A stretch of 64,000 nucleotides of DNA from contig JAHDIQ010000001.1 in the NCBI GenBank assembly GCA_020630715.1, forward strand, positions 306,513-370,512, in the 5' to 3' direction. The DNA is from Nonlabens sp. Its GTDB lineage: Bacteria; Bacteroidota; Bacteroidia; Flavobacteriales; Flavobacteriaceae. Under the pieces are notes generated by a model, which saw nothing but the letters and a program-made list of their open reading frames with translations, was not told where the DNA came from and ran no database searches. Below are positions 9,896 to 18,079 of this stretch, in pieces (within the stretch, counting starts at the first letter, position 1; each line of letters starts with the position of its first letter). The position numbers were made by a program, and so were the translations under genes.

Positions 9896-10447
9896 TTAGA
9901 GCGTTTGTAACGCTTTTAATGCATTATTCAATCTATCGTCGCCTAGACCTGAAATTAACTGATAAGGTTTATTGAACTCCTCTAGCGCATTTTTAAATAG
10001 GTTGAAAAATGCTTCTCGCTGTTCTGGTCTATCTCTTAAATCGTCATTAGTCCACGGCGTGTCTATATCCATTAATAAATATAAGTCATAATATGCATTA
10101 TGCACTGCTTCTAGTAATGGATCTGGTACTTTGTCAAAATATGCCTTACAATACACATAGGTTTCTAGCACATCTGTATCACAAAACAAATAATCTGTTG
10201 CGCGATCTAAGGCTTCATTTTCTGCAACTCTTTGTCCTATGGCTATAGGCATAATATCGTCATAGGTAGCGGCGAGTTGCGTACGGTTAAATTTTTCCTG
10301 TAGGTAATCGCGAGCAAATTCTTCAATATAGGTAGTATTGTGGTGTTGAGCTAGCTTTCGCGAAAGCGTGCTTTTTCCAGTACTTTCTGGACCATACAGC
10401 ACTATTTTTTTACCAGAGAAATGTCGTTGTTCAGGTATTTTTTCCAT
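9896..10447 (-). CDS. NadR-type ribosylnicotinamide kinase (P-loop)
   Basis: A 183-residue P-loop kinase resembling the C-terminal domain of NadR, which phosphorylates nicotinamide riboside to NMN. The Walker A motif GPESTGKST lies at about residues 19-27, followed by the conserved EEFARDYL and later FCDTDVLET. There is no adenylyltransferase domain and no helix-turn-helix, so it is a stand-alone kinase. It overlaps pnuC by 46 bases, so the transporter and kinase are translationally coupled, as expected for uptake and trapping of nicotinamide riboside. The palindrome at 10354-10367 codes for LSRK directly after the P-loop. Confidence 0.85.
   Translation of the reverse strand: MEKIPEQRHFSGKKIVLYGPESTGKSTLSRKLAQHHNTTYIEEFARDYLQEKFNRTQLAATYDDIMPIAIGQRVAENEALDRATDYLFCDTDVLETYVYCKAYFDKVPDPLLEAVHNAYYDLYLLMDIDTPWTNDDLRDRPEQREAFFNLFKNALEEFNKPYQLISGLGDDRLNNALKALQTL
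10354..10367. repeat. Dispersed palindrome GCTTTCGCGAAAGC (copy 4)
   Basis: Perfect copy inside the NadR-type kinase gene, read as LSRK in the helix following the P-loop. Confidence 0.95.
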
Positions 10448-11037
10448 TCTACATAACCTATTACGGCAATGATAGCAAGAAATAGGTAAAGTAGCGCGCT
10501 AAAGCTATATCCTTTATAAAAATATAGCGGTACTGATATCACATTACCGACGAATAGCACGAGCCAGTGCTCAATCTTGCGCAATGCCATCAACCACATT
10601 CCGGCAAAAAAGATTCCTGTAGTGATCATATCTACATAACTCACTACATTTTCTAATCGATGCGTAACATAATACAAGAGATAAATCCCAAATGCGGTGG
10701 CTATAAAAAGACCAGCGCTTTTCATCCATTCTAACGATGTGGTTTTAGTCACTGGTGTCACCTGACTAGCATCAACTTTACGCGTCCAGATGTACCAGCC
10801 GTAAATGCTCATGATTAAATAATATCCATTGATGACCATATCACCCAGCAGATTCCATTTGTGTAATAAATAAATGAAAATGATAGTGCAAATAATCCCA
10901 AAAGGAAATACCAACACTTTATTCTTAAATGAAAAAATCACGCTAATTACAGAAGCCGTAATTGCTGTTAATTCTAAGACAACATCAATAGTCTCATATT
11001 CTGAATACTGACCAAATATGTAATCTATAAATTCCAT
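10402..11037 (-). CDS. pnuC: PnuC-family vitamin precursor transporter
   Basis: A 211-residue protein with about seven membrane helices and the PnuC-type WxxW segment (YGWYIWTRK, near residues 80-88). PnuC proteins facilitate uptake of nicotinamide riboside; the paralogue PnuT carries thiamine. The downstream, overlapping NadR-type kinase argues for nicotinamide riboside, while the upstream YkoF-like thiamine-binding protein argues for thiamine. I see no TPP-riboswitch-like sequence upstream of the operon, so I favour PnuC. The ATG overlaps the stop of the upstream gene by one base (TAATG). Confidence 0.82.
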   Translation of the reverse strand: MEFIDYIFGQYSEYETIDVVLELTAITASVISVIFSFKNKVLVFPFGIICTIIFIYLLHKWNLLGDMVINGYYLIMSIYGWYIWTRKVDASQVTPVTKTTSLEWMKSAGLFIATAFGIYLLYYVTHRLENVVSYVDMITTGIFFAGMWLMALRKIEHWLVLFVGNVISVPLYFYKGYSFSALLYLFLAIIAVIGYVEWKKYLNNDISLVKK

Positions 11038-11297
11038 TAAAAGAATGGCTCGTAATCGCTACGATCTGTTTTTACTAACTTGATATAAAACAATACAACG
11101 CCAGTTTGTTCCATGCTTTCTCCTATGACATTAGTAAGAAATTTCATTAATGGATAGTAGTCACCATAAATTTGAGTGCTTAATGGATTTTCTAAAACGG
11201 TAAATTCAGAATCTCTTAGCTTTTTTATAAAAGTAATAATGTGTTCTTCATAATCTGCCTGTAACGGCGACATGGTTAATTCTATAGATGCTTTCAT
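11037..11297 (-). CDS. Small YkoF/MTH1187-like thiamine-binding protein
   Basis: An 86-residue ferredoxin-fold protein of the MTH1187/YkoF type: MKASIELTMSPL at the start, then alternating strands and helices. Family members bind thiamine or hydroxymethylpyrimidine in a dimer cleft, and some are fused to transporters. It overlaps the GGGP synthase gene by four bases and pnuC by one, so it is part of the operon. The ligand is inferred only from the family. The position directly before a PnuC-family transporter suggests a role in vitamin handling. Confidence 0.7.
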   Translation of the reverse strand: MKASIELTMSPLQADYEEHIITFIKKLRDSEFTVLENPLSTQIYGDYYPLMKFLTNVIGESMEQTGVVLFYIKLVKTDRSDYEPFF

Positions 11298-12013
11298 AAG
11301 ATATTGTGTTCTATTGCTGTTCCTATCACGACCATATTTGCTCCAGCTTCAAAAACTGCTTGTATTTGTTCCTGACTGCGCAATCCACCGCCTACAATGA
11401 TAGGAATGTTTAAAATTTCATTTACTGCGGTTATTATTTCTGTTGAAATAGATCTAGTTGCGCCACTACCTGCTTCTAGATAAACCAATTGATTTCCCAT
11501 CAACTGTGCGGCATAAGCCGTATCAAGAATGGTAGGAATATCTTTCTGAGACAGTGGTTGTGTTTTTGATTGCTCTTGTACTGCACTTATGGTTTCTCCA
11601 TCAATTAATACATAACCTGTTGGGATTACTTCTAATTGAGTGTTTTTTAATTGTCTAGCAGCACGTACTTGCTGTTCTATTAAATACTCTAGATTACGAC
11701 CACTTACTAGGTTTAAGAATAGTAATCCATGAGCGTTTTCAGATAATTGTTCATGTGATCCTGGAAAGATAACGATCGGTATATTAGTGATTGTTTTAAA
11801 CGTAGCTAACCATTGATCCATATCTATATTCATGGTACTACCACCTATAAAATAAAAGCAGCATTCAACACTTAAAGTTGCTTTCCAATCATTGAATTGT
11901 TTTTCGCAATGTCTAGCATATTCAGATTGCTGGTCTACGGTAATCTTTTCTGGATCTAATAGAATAGCAATGCTGCGTGTTGCCCTTTTGATATGGTTTA
12001 GAATGTTATGCAT
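11294..12013 (-). CDS. Geranylgeranylglyceryl phosphate synthase family protein (PcrB-like)
   Basis: A 239-residue TIM-barrel prenyltransferase that joins a polyprenyl diphosphate to glycerol-1-phosphate. Family motifs visible are LLDPEK at 18-23, FIGGST (about 54-59), FPGS near 82, the VIPTGYVLIDG strand, the YLEAGSGA turn near 173 and the C-terminal phosphate site IIVGGGLRS plus VIGTAIEHN. Flavobacterial homologues of this group have been shown to be active enzymes, but the lipid they make is unclear. It overlaps the preceding phosphopantetheinyl transferase gene by eight bases. Confidence 0.87.
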   Translation of the reverse strand: MHNILNHIKRATRSIAILLDPEKITVDQQSEYARHCEKQFNDWKATLSVECCFYFIGGSTMNIDMDQWLATFKTITNIPIVIFPGSHEQLSENAHGLLFLNLVSGRNLEYLIEQQVRAARQLKNTQLEVIPTGYVLIDGETISAVQEQSKTQPLSQKDIPTILDTAYAAQLMGNQLVYLEAGSGATRSISTEIITAVNEILNIPIIVGGGLRSQEQIQAVFEAGANMVVIGTAIEHNIL

Positions 12014-12641
12014 TTAGGGCTGGTAAGGTATATGCCATCATAAAATTTTCTAGCTCAGTAAAGTACACGTCAAATTTTAAATTATCCTGTTGATACACTA
12101 ACCGTGCAGTGGTATGATTCAATTCCATATCAAATGGTTCAACATAACAGTGTGCCTTAAAACCTAAACCACGAGTTCCATACAGCTTATACATGGATTC
12201 TTTAGCACACCAGATTACTGATAATTCTTTTACAGGAGCTTTAAAACTCTCTATAAACGACTGCTCGTATCCTATAAATTTTGTCGCAATGCGCATGATT
12301 TTCTCGCGTTGCTTTTCAATATCGATTCCTATTACGTCATCGCTTATTACAATTCCCGTAAATTCAAAACTATGTGTTATAGAAATATGTCGTCCGTCTT
12401 TTAAAAATGGTTTTCCTTCATCACTATAATATAAATCCTGATCTGTTAATCCAGCTTCACGTAGTAAATGACGTATGCTCAAAAAACCACGTCTATGTAA
12501 TTCAGAACTCATAGTAAACAGTCTGTTTACAGAATTCTCGTTGAGATCTAAACCACTGCGCAGCCATGCCTCTGATTCTATGATGTACCAGATATAGACT
12601 GTGGTATTATTGCGATTTGTTAGTGTTTTGTAAAGAGGCAC
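12006..12641 (-). CDS. 4'-phosphopantetheinyl transferase (Sfp superfamily)
   Basis: A 211-residue enzyme that transfers phosphopantetheine from CoA to carrier proteins. The Mg-binding motif IGIDIEK (about 103-109) and the WCAKESMYK motif (about 143-151) are intact, and an ITHS histidine precedes them. It starts with GTG and is the first gene of the operon that runs to arfB. Single-domain Sfp-type enzymes of this size can serve fatty-acid ACP or secondary-metabolite carriers; which carrier is not visible here. The divergent neighbour is ahcY. Confidence 0.88.
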   Translation of the reverse strand: MPLYKTLTNRNNTTVYIWYIIESEAWLRSGLDLNENSVNRLFTMSSELHRRGFLSIRHLLREAGLTDQDLYYSDEGKPFLKDGRHISITHSFEFTGIVISDDVIGIDIEKQREKIMRIATKFIGYEQSFIESFKAPVKELSVIWCAKESMYKLYGTRGLGFKAHCYVEPFDMELNHTTARLVYQQDNLKFDVYFTELENFMMAYTLPALNA

Positions 12642-12742
12642 AGTAATCCTTTGTTTTTACGTAGATTTGCAGCCGCAATTTAAGAATTATATAACGCATA
12701 TAAATTGTTGATTTCTAAGAATATCTGCGACTATATGCACAA

Positions 12743-14074
12743 ATGAATAACAATTATATGAGTACTTCAACAATACCTTACGTTCCTTACAAAGTAAAAG
12801 ACATGTCTCTTGCAGCATACGGACGTTTAGAAATAGAACTTGCCGAAGCTGAAATGCCAGGATTAATGGCATTACGTGAAGAATATAAAGATGAGCAACC
12901 ATTAAAAGGTGCTCGCATCGCTGGATGTTTACATATGACGATCCAGACTGCGGTTCTTATAGAAACATTAGTAGCACTAGGAGCAGATGTAACTTGGTCC
13001 TCTTGTAACATTTTCTCTACTCAAGATCACGCAGCTGCAGCGATTGCAGCCGCTGGAATTCCTGTTTATGCATGGAAAGGAATGAGTGAAGAAGAATTTA
13101 ACTGGTGTATAGAGCAAACCTTATTCTTTGGTGAAGATCGTCAACCACTAAATATGATTTTAGATGATGGTGGTGATTTAACAAATATGGTTTTTGACGA
13201 GTATCCAGAACTTGCTGCAGGAATCAATGGTTTATCAGAAGAAACGACAACAGGTGTTCACCGTTTATACGAGCGTATGAAAAACGGAACATTAGTAATG
13301 CCTGCGATTAATGTAAACGATTCTGTTACAAAATCTAAGTTTGATAACAAGTATGGTTGTCGTGAAAGTGCAGTAGATGCAGTACGTCGTGCGACAGATA
13401 CGATGCTAGCTGGTAAACGTGTAGTAGTTTGTGGTTACGGTGATGTAGGTAAAGGTACTGCAGCGTCTTTCCGTGGTGCTGGTTCTATTGTTACTGTTAC
13501 AGAAATTGATCCTATTTGTGCATTACAAGCTGTAATGGACGGATTTGAAGTGAAGAAATTAGAAAATGTAGTGTCAACTGCAGATATCGTAATTACTACC
13601 ACTGGTAATAAAGACATTATACGTGGTGAGCACTTTAAGAGTATGCGTGATAAAGTAATCGTATGTAATATAGGACACTTTGATAACGAGATAGACGTAG
13701 CTTTCTTAAATGAAAATTACGGTACTACTAAAGTTGAGATCAAACCACAAGTAGATAAATATACCATCGATGGTAAAGATATCATCTTACTTGCCGAAGG
13801 TCGTCTTGTAAATTTAGGTTGTGCTACCGGTCACCCTAGTTTTGTGATGAGTAACTCTTTTACAAACCAGACACTAGCACAAATCGAATTGTGGAACAAT
13901 GCAGACAACTACAAAAACGAAGTTTATATGCTGCCTAAACACTTAGACGAGAAAGTAGCTGCCTTACACCTTTCACGTATGGGCGCAGAATTAACTGAGC
14001 TTAAACAAGATCAAGCAGAGTATATAGGCGTAGAAGTAAAAGGCCCATTTAAACCAGAATATTACAGATACTAG
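12743..14074 (+). CDS. ahcY: Adenosylhomocysteinase
   Basis: This enzyme hydrolyses S-adenosylhomocysteine to adenosine and homocysteine, relieving inhibition of methyltransferases. The 443-residue protein has the substrate-binding N-terminal domain ([23 protein letters not shown]), the NAD-binding motif [26 protein letters not shown] and the terminal KPEYYRY tail. A second in-frame ATG at 12758 gives [15 protein letters not shown], which fits family starts better and may be the true start. It is probably transcribed alone. A TAGATTTG box at 12662-12669 is a possible promoter, but without a correctly spaced TTG. Confidence 0.97.
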   Translation: MNNNYMSTSTIPYVPYKVKDMSLAAYGRLEIELAEAEMPGLMALREEYKDEQPLKGARIAGCLHMTIQTAVLIETLVALGADVTWSSCNIFSTQDHAAAAIAAAGIPVYAWKGMSEEEFNWCIEQTLFFGEDRQPLNMILDDGGDLTNMVFDEYPELAAGINGLSEETTTGVHRLYERMKNGTLVMPAINVNDSVTKSKFDNKYGCRESAVDAVRRATDTMLAGKRVVVCGYGDVGKGTAASFRGAGSIVTVTEIDPICALQAVMDGFEVKKLENVVSTADIVITTTGNKDIIRGEHFKSMRDKVIVCNIGHFDNEIDVAFLNENYGTTKVEIKPQVDKYTIDGKDIILLAEGRLVNLGCATGHPSFVMSNSFTNQTLAQIELWNNADNYKNEVYMLPKHLDEKVAALHLSRMGAELTELKQDQAEYIGVEVKGPFKPEYYRY

Positions 14075-14153
14075 GAATTTTCTTAAAATTCTGTTGAGTA
14101 TTTAATAAATATTTTTAACTTGGGCGATCGCGTGGCGTGGTAATTGCTATTAC

Positions 14154-14167
14154 GCTTTCGCGAAAGC
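14154..14167. repeat. Dispersed palindrome GCTTTCGCGAAAGC (copy 5, intergenic)
   Basis: Perfect copy between ahcY and the next gene, with flanks ATTAC and GAATTA. It ends 16 bases before an ATG and has no U-run, so it does not look like a terminator. Confidence 0.95.
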
Positions 14168-14183
14168 GAATTAAAAACAATTT

Positions 14184-14399
14184 ATGAAGATTATAGAAGA
14201 AGCTCTAGCTTGGGAAAGTGAAAGTATGAGCAACATGTCTACAAGTGATCGCGTGCATGCCTCTAGAAAGGCAAAAGCATTGATCTTAGGTATTAATGAC
14301 ATTTACAAAGAAACCAAAGACGAGGAATTAATGGATTTAATGAAACGTCTCACTGCAAAAAAGCAGAAAATTGAAAAACGATTAAAAGGTCGTCCATAA
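14184..14399 (+). CDS. Conserved small helical protein
   Basis: A 71-residue charged protein, mostly helical, with a basic end (KKQKIEKRLKGRP). I do not know the family. A clear intrinsic terminator follows at 14421, and the gene lies 110 bases after ahcY. The GCTTTCGCGAAAGC palindrome occupies its upstream region. No membrane segment or motif is visible; a nucleic-acid or ribosome association would be a guess from charge only. Confidence 0.65.
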   Translation: MKIIEEALAWESESMSNMSTSDRVHASRKAKALILGINDIYKETKDEELMDLMKRLTAKKQKIEKRLKGRP

Positions 14400-14420
14400 C
14401 GACTTAAATCATAAACAATA

Positions 14421-14457
14421 AAAGCCGAAAAGAAATTAGATTCTTTTCGGCTTTTTT
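14421..14457 (+). terminator. Intrinsic terminator
   Basis: A 14-bp stem (AAAGCCGAAAAGAA with TTCTTTTCGGCTTT), a six-base loop and a T-run, after the 71-residue gene. Confidence 0.9.
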
Positions 14458-14507
14458 AATGTTGTAATTTTAAGGCTTTAGAACCGTTTACCTATAAATC
14501 GCTTATC

Positions 14508-14870
14508 ATGAAATTACGACGCATCGCCTCTATCTTTTTAATAACACTACTTATCACTGCTTGTAGCACTGATTTTCCACAAAAAGATATTGATACAAAA
14601 CACCTTTCTGGTTTTATTGTAGGTGGAAATGCTGGCGGTATTTATGGTGATGCTGGTCTTAAAATCACTACAGATAGTATTCAAATGACAGACTGGCCAG
14701 TATCTAGACTTACAGATAATCTGAATTCATTACTAGATACCACACTTACTAATCAGACTAGTTTTACAGATGTTTATACCATTCAAATTGCAAATAAAGG
14801 TGAATTAGAACAACGTGAATTTGTGGATTCATTAGTAGTTATCTTGAGTGAGAATGGATTGTTGAAGTAG
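14508..14870 (+). CDS. Lipoprotein of unknown function
   Basis: A 120-residue protein with a lipoprotein signal peptide and lipobox LITAC (cysteine at about residue 19). The mature part is a small alpha-beta domain without a recognised family. Its stop codon directly abuts the ATG of the M20 amidohydrolase, so the two are one operon and likely act together at the cell envelope. It follows a terminator, so transcription must start in the short gap at 14458-14507. Confidence 0.7.
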   Translation: MKLRRIASIFLITLLITACSTDFPQKDIDTKHLSGFIVGGNAGGIYGDAGLKITTDSIQMTDWPVSRLTDNLNSLLDTTLTNQTSFTDVYTIQIANKGELEQREFVDSLVVILSENGLLK

Positions 14871-16151
14871 ATGAAAAATCGAATATTATTTTATTGGCTA
14901 TTGACCTTTAATACCATTTGTCTTATCAAATGTGATAATAATGTGCCCAGTGAAATACATAATAACATTAGACATCAGACAGATGATATCTATACCAGCA
15001 TTATTCAAATCAAAAGAGATCTTCATAAAAATCCTGAGTTAGCAGGCAACGAAATAAGAACCTCAAAGCTGGTAGCGAAATATTTACTAGAATTAGGTCT
15101 GGAGGTAACCACTAATGTTGGTGGCCATGGAGTTGTAGGTGTTTTAAAAGGTACAAAAAGTGGTAACGGAAAAGCCATTGCATGGAGAGCAGATATGGAT
15201 GCACTACCTCATCCATTAAATGAGTCAGATGTCTTTAAATCTGTCATAAAGAATGTAAGTCATGGATGTGGACATGATGCACATGTCGCTATAGGGTTAG
15301 GTATTGCAACTGTATTGTCAAAAAATAGAGAGTCTTTTTCTGGTAAGGTGTATTTTATTTTTCAAGCAGAGGAAGAAACCTTTTTAGGTGCTAATAAAAT
15401 GATGAAAAGTGAATTCTTTTTAAATCATCACATTGATGAAATATATACCAGTCATATCACGGCGTTACCTGTAAATACGATAGCAGTAAAACCTAAGGAA
15501 GTATTTGCCTACCAAACAAGAATTAAGTTATCTCTGTCAAAGGAAATTCCTTTAAACACTATTGATTCAGTGTATTCTTTAATTCAAATTAAACTGAATG
15601 ACGTTAAAGAAAATACTAATCCTTACAGTATTGAAAATGCATTTAAACAACCTGTAGGAATCCTAAATGAAAAATCTCATTTTCATCAATACTCTTTTCT
15701 GCAGGACGGTTATGTTAGAGAAATAAATCAGGATGATATCGTTATAAAAGCCTTCTACTACAGTACGAAAAACTCAAAAAATATCACATCCAGAGTTGAA
15801 AACATCCTCTCAAAGAGCAGGTTTAATAGTTATTTCAATTCAATATCTATAATACAAAATAATCCTACTGTATTAAATGATGATAATCTAGTTAATAGTG
15901 CGATTGAGACACTTAACGATATTTATGAAAACAATCCTATTGAAGTTTCAAATGGACAGATTCCTTATTTTAATGATGACTTTATCTACTTCCAACAACA
16001 AATTCCAGGAGTTTACTTTTTGCTAGGCGCATCAAATGAAGAGTCTAAAATCATAGCTCTAAACCACTCACCTGATTTCAAAGTAGATGAAAGCTCTATC
16101 AAAACAGGTGTTCAAGAATTCTCTTCCTTAATATTTGAAAGAGCAAAATAA
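14871..16151 (+). CDS. M20-family amidohydrolase/peptidase, secreted
   Basis: A 426-residue metallohydrolase of the M20D (aminoacylase/IAA-amino-acid hydrolase) type. It has an N-terminal hydrophobic signal segment ending in LIKC, an imperfect lipobox. Metal-binding motifs visible are RADMDALP (about 104-111), HGCGHDAH (about 129-136) and AEEE (about 166-169). It probably cleaves N-acyl or N-peptidyl amino acids in the periplasm. Start and preceding stop are adjacent, so translation is coupled to the upstream lipoprotein. The central dimerisation domain is more divergent than usual. Confidence 0.85.
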   Translation: MKNRILFYWLLTFNTICLIKCDNNVPSEIHNNIRHQTDDIYTSIIQIKRDLHKNPELAGNEIRTSKLVAKYLLELGLEVTTNVGGHGVVGVLKGTKSGNGKAIAWRADMDALPHPLNESDVFKSVIKNVSHGCGHDAHVAIGLGIATVLSKNRESFSGKVYFIFQAEEETFLGANKMMKSEFFLNHHIDEIYTSHITALPVNTIAVKPKEVFAYQTRIKLSLSKEIPLNTIDSVYSLIQIKLNDVKENTNPYSIENAFKQPVGILNEKSHFHQYSFLQDGYVREINQDDIVIKAFYYSTKNSKNITSRVENILSKSRFNSYFNSISIIQNNPTVLNDDNLVNSAIETLNDIYENNPIEVSNGQIPYFNDDFIYFQQQIPGVYFLLGASNEESKIIALNHSPDFKVDESSIKTGVQEFSSLIFERAK

Positions 16152-16172
16152 AAACAGTTCATAGTAGACCAC

Positions 16173-16210
16173 AAAAATCCCAAGTCGCTTAAAGCAACTT
16201 GGGATTTTTT
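16173..16210. terminator. Bidirectional intrinsic terminator
   Basis: The stem AAAAATCCCAAGT/ACTTGGGATTTTT has T-runs on both strands, between the convergent M20 and rpmA genes. Confidence 0.9.
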
Positions 16211-16231
16211 ATGATTGAACAACAGTGTTTC

Positions 16232-16492
16232 TTAAGCCTGTGCAGGCACTATAGAAACATAAGATCTGTTATTTCTTTTCTTTGTGAACTTCACGGTACC
16301 GTCTATTTGTGCGTGTAATGTAAAATCTTTACCTGCATAAACGTTTTCTCCTGGGTGATGCTCCATACCGCGCTGGCGTATGATAATATTACCAGCTATA
16401 GCATCCTGACCACCAAAAATCTTAACACCTAATCGTTTTGATGCTGATTCTCTACCGTTTTTAGAACTACCTACTCCTTTTTTGTGAGCCAT
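16232..16492 (-). CDS. rpmA: 50S ribosomal protein L27
   Basis: An 86-residue L27 with the standard start [16 protein letters not shown], whose N-terminal tail reaches toward the peptidyl transferase centre, and the conserved IIRQRG and [14 protein letters not shown] segments. There is no N-terminal extension of the Firmicutes type that needs cleavage. It lies 42 bases after rplU in the usual rplU-rpmA order and shares its promoter. A bidirectional terminator follows. Confidence 0.98.
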   Translation of the reverse strand: MAHKKGVGSSKNGRESASKRLGVKIFGGQDAIAGNIIIRQRGMEHHPGENVYAGKDFTLHAQIDGTVKFTKKRNNRSYVSIVPAQA

Positions 16493-16534
16493 GGTTATAA
16501 ATTTTAATGATATTAAATATCGGTTCTACTTTAA

Positions 16535-17245
16535 TTAACTTGGCATAACGCCGCCATTAGCTTCGTCTTGCCATTTTTTAAGCTCGTCCCATTTACCATC
16601 TGCAGCTAGGCCAGCTTGCATAGGCCATGAATCTGGCACGTGATTACCTCTTACTCCTGCAATGATTTCAGCGATTTTTGCTGGATCCGCTTTAGCTAGA
16701 TCTGCAAATGTTGCGATTCCAGCCTCAGTAAGTGTTGATGCGATTTTAGGGCCTATTCCTTCAATTTTCTTTAAATCATCACCTTTTGCAGCTTTTTTAG
16801 GTGCAGCTTTCTTTGCTGCTTTTGGAGCAGCGACTTTTACCTCTTTTGCTGGTGCAGCTGGCTCTGCTTTCACAGGTGCAGCCTTTTTAGCTGGTGCTTT
16901 CTTTTCTGCCTTTGGAGCAGCTTTCTTGCCACCAGTTGCAGCGATGCTAGAGATTTGAATCTCTGTAAATAATTGACGGTGACCGTTTTTCTTACGGTAT
17001 CCTTTTCTACGTTTTTTCTTAAAAACGATTACTTTGTCACCTTTTAGGTGGCTCAGGACCTTTGCCTCGGCAAATGCTCCATCTATAGCTGGGGCGCCGA
17101 GAGTGATGTTGTCGCCATCTCCTAAAAGAAGAACTTTATCGATAGAAACCGTAGCTCCTTCGTCTTCTTTTAATCGATGTACAAACAACTTCTGATCTTT
17201 CTCGATCTTGAATTGTTGCCCTGCTATCTCTACGATTGCGTACAT
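16535..17245 (-). CDS. rplU: 50S ribosomal protein L21 with C-terminal HhH extension
   Basis: Residues 1-105 are a full L21 ([13 protein letters not shown] at the start, [16 protein letters not shown] in the rRNA-binding loop). A low-complexity Ala/Lys/Pro linker (about 106-155) follows, then a helix-hairpin-helix domain (about 157-200) with [19 protein letters not shown], and a short tail. Typical L21 is about 103 residues, so the protein is more than doubled. The frame is open throughout, so this is a genuine fusion and not a frameshift. HhH domains normally bind nucleic acid backbones; here the role is unknown. A strong promoter lies just upstream. Confidence 0.95.
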   Translation of the reverse strand: MYAIVEIAGQQFKIEKDQKLFVHRLKEDEGATVSIDKVLLLGDGDNITLGAPAIDGAFAEAKVLSHLKGDKVIVFKKKRRKGYRKKNGHRQLFTEIQISSIAATGGKKAAPKAEKKAPAKKAAPVKAEPAAPAKEVKVAAPKAAKKAAPKKAAKGDDLKKIEGIGPKIASTLTEAGIATFADLAKADPAKIAEIIAGVRGNHVPDSWPMQAGLAADGKWDELKKWQDEANGGVMPS

Positions 17246-17277
17246 AATTGTAATTTAACTTTGTTAAAAAATGGATG

Positions 17278-17307
17278 CAAATATACTTCTATTCCTATAA
17301 TCTACAA
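17278..17307 (-). promoter_or_regulatory. Promoter of rplU-rpmA (TTG-N19-TATATTTG)
   Basis: On the minus strand a TTG (complement of 17305-17307) is followed after 19 bases by TATATTTG (17278-17285). This is the consensus Bacteroidetes housekeeping promoter, about 33 bases before the rplU ATG. Confidence 0.85.
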
Positions 17308-17325
17308 AGTATTTTAAAAAACATA

Positions 17326-17365
17326 AAAATCACAACCATAGCTGTTTACCTATTCTATGGTCGTG
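17326..17365 (-). terminator. Intrinsic terminator of the DUF4199-like gene
   Basis: On the minus strand an 11-bp stem (CACGACCATAG with CTATGGTTGTG, one G-U pair) is followed by ATTTTTA. It insulates the rplU promoter from the upstream gene. Confidence 0.6.
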
Positions 17366-17390
17366 AGAAGGATGAGGTGATCGTTATTAC

Positions 17391-17404
17391 GCTTTCGCGA
17401 AAGC
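17391..17404. repeat. Dispersed palindrome GCTTTCGCGAAAGC (copy 6, intergenic)
   Basis: Perfect copy 15 bases beyond the stop of the DUF4199-like gene, with flanks ATTAC and GAAAT. Confidence 0.95.
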
Positions 17405-17419
17405 GAAATTCTCAACCAC

Positions 17420-17905
17420 CTATGAGGTATAATTTTCAATAATCTCTTGTTTTCTAGATGATTGCTTGATATTCCAACTAGGTTTAAAAATAGGAATTAC
17501 AATTAAAGAAGAAACTATGGCTGTAGAAATACCGGATAATAATATGAAAAACAATAATGGGCCTCTAGTGGTACCTGACGCTAAATTCAATGATTCATTT
17601 AGCATGACCGCGATTTCAGGATTGAGTTCAAACATATAGAATCCCATAAAAATGGTAAATAATACAGATGAAAGAATCCCTACGGCCAGACTGGTAACAA
17701 ATCCTTTCATATAGGTAAAGTCTTTGCCAGCATCTTTATGCGTTTGACGTATCACAAAATACAAACCTACCATCATTATGGCTGCGTTTAAAAAACTGAG
17801 ATAAAAATGATCTACTGCGCCCAAAAAATTTATGAATAAGAAGAATAGGATTAACGCTGTGGTTATAAAGAGTGATATTAGGAGTGATTTTCTTGTAAAA
17901 AGCAT
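17420..17905 (-). CDS. Four-helix membrane protein, DUF4199-like
   Basis: A 161-residue protein with four predicted membrane helices (about 9-28, 34-52, 68-92 and 118-142) and the pattern YFVIRQTHKDAGKDFTYMKGF between helices 2 and 3, typical of the Bacteroidetes DUF4199 proteins. The function of that family is unknown. The gene stands alone, followed by a dispersed palindrome and a terminator-like hairpin. Assignment to DUF4199 is by resemblance only. Confidence 0.6.
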   Translation of the reverse strand: MLFTRKSLLISLFITTALILFFLFINFLGAVDHFYLSFLNAAIMMVGLYFVIRQTHKDAGKDFTYMKGFVTSLAVGILSSVLFTIFMGFYMFELNPEIAVMLNESLNLASGTTRGPLLFFILLSGISTAIVSSLIVIPIFKPSWNIKQSSRKQEIIENYTS

Positions 17906-18079
17906 AATTTAATTTTTGATTCTCCTTAATATGGATGAATATCGCGTCAGCGCCTAGTTTTTGATAGTATTTTAACGTGAAGCACTAGGGTTTTAGCCTA
18001 ATTTTGATAATTCATAAAGATATCTGTAACGTTTACAGGTATTTTTAAACCAATAGATCAATAATTAAAAATTGTAACA

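Noticed and set aside
12642-12742. Riboswitch (SAM/SAH type) before ahcY
   Set aside because: The gap is short, shows no convincing stems of that type and contains only an imperfect promoter box.
14123-14130. HIP1-like octamer GCGATCGC
   Set aside because: A single copy was noticed; it does not repeat in this window, unlike the GCTTTCGCGAAAGC family.
16535-17245. rplU readthrough or frameshift
   Set aside because: The frame is continuous, the linker and HhH domain have normal codon use and the stop is clear.
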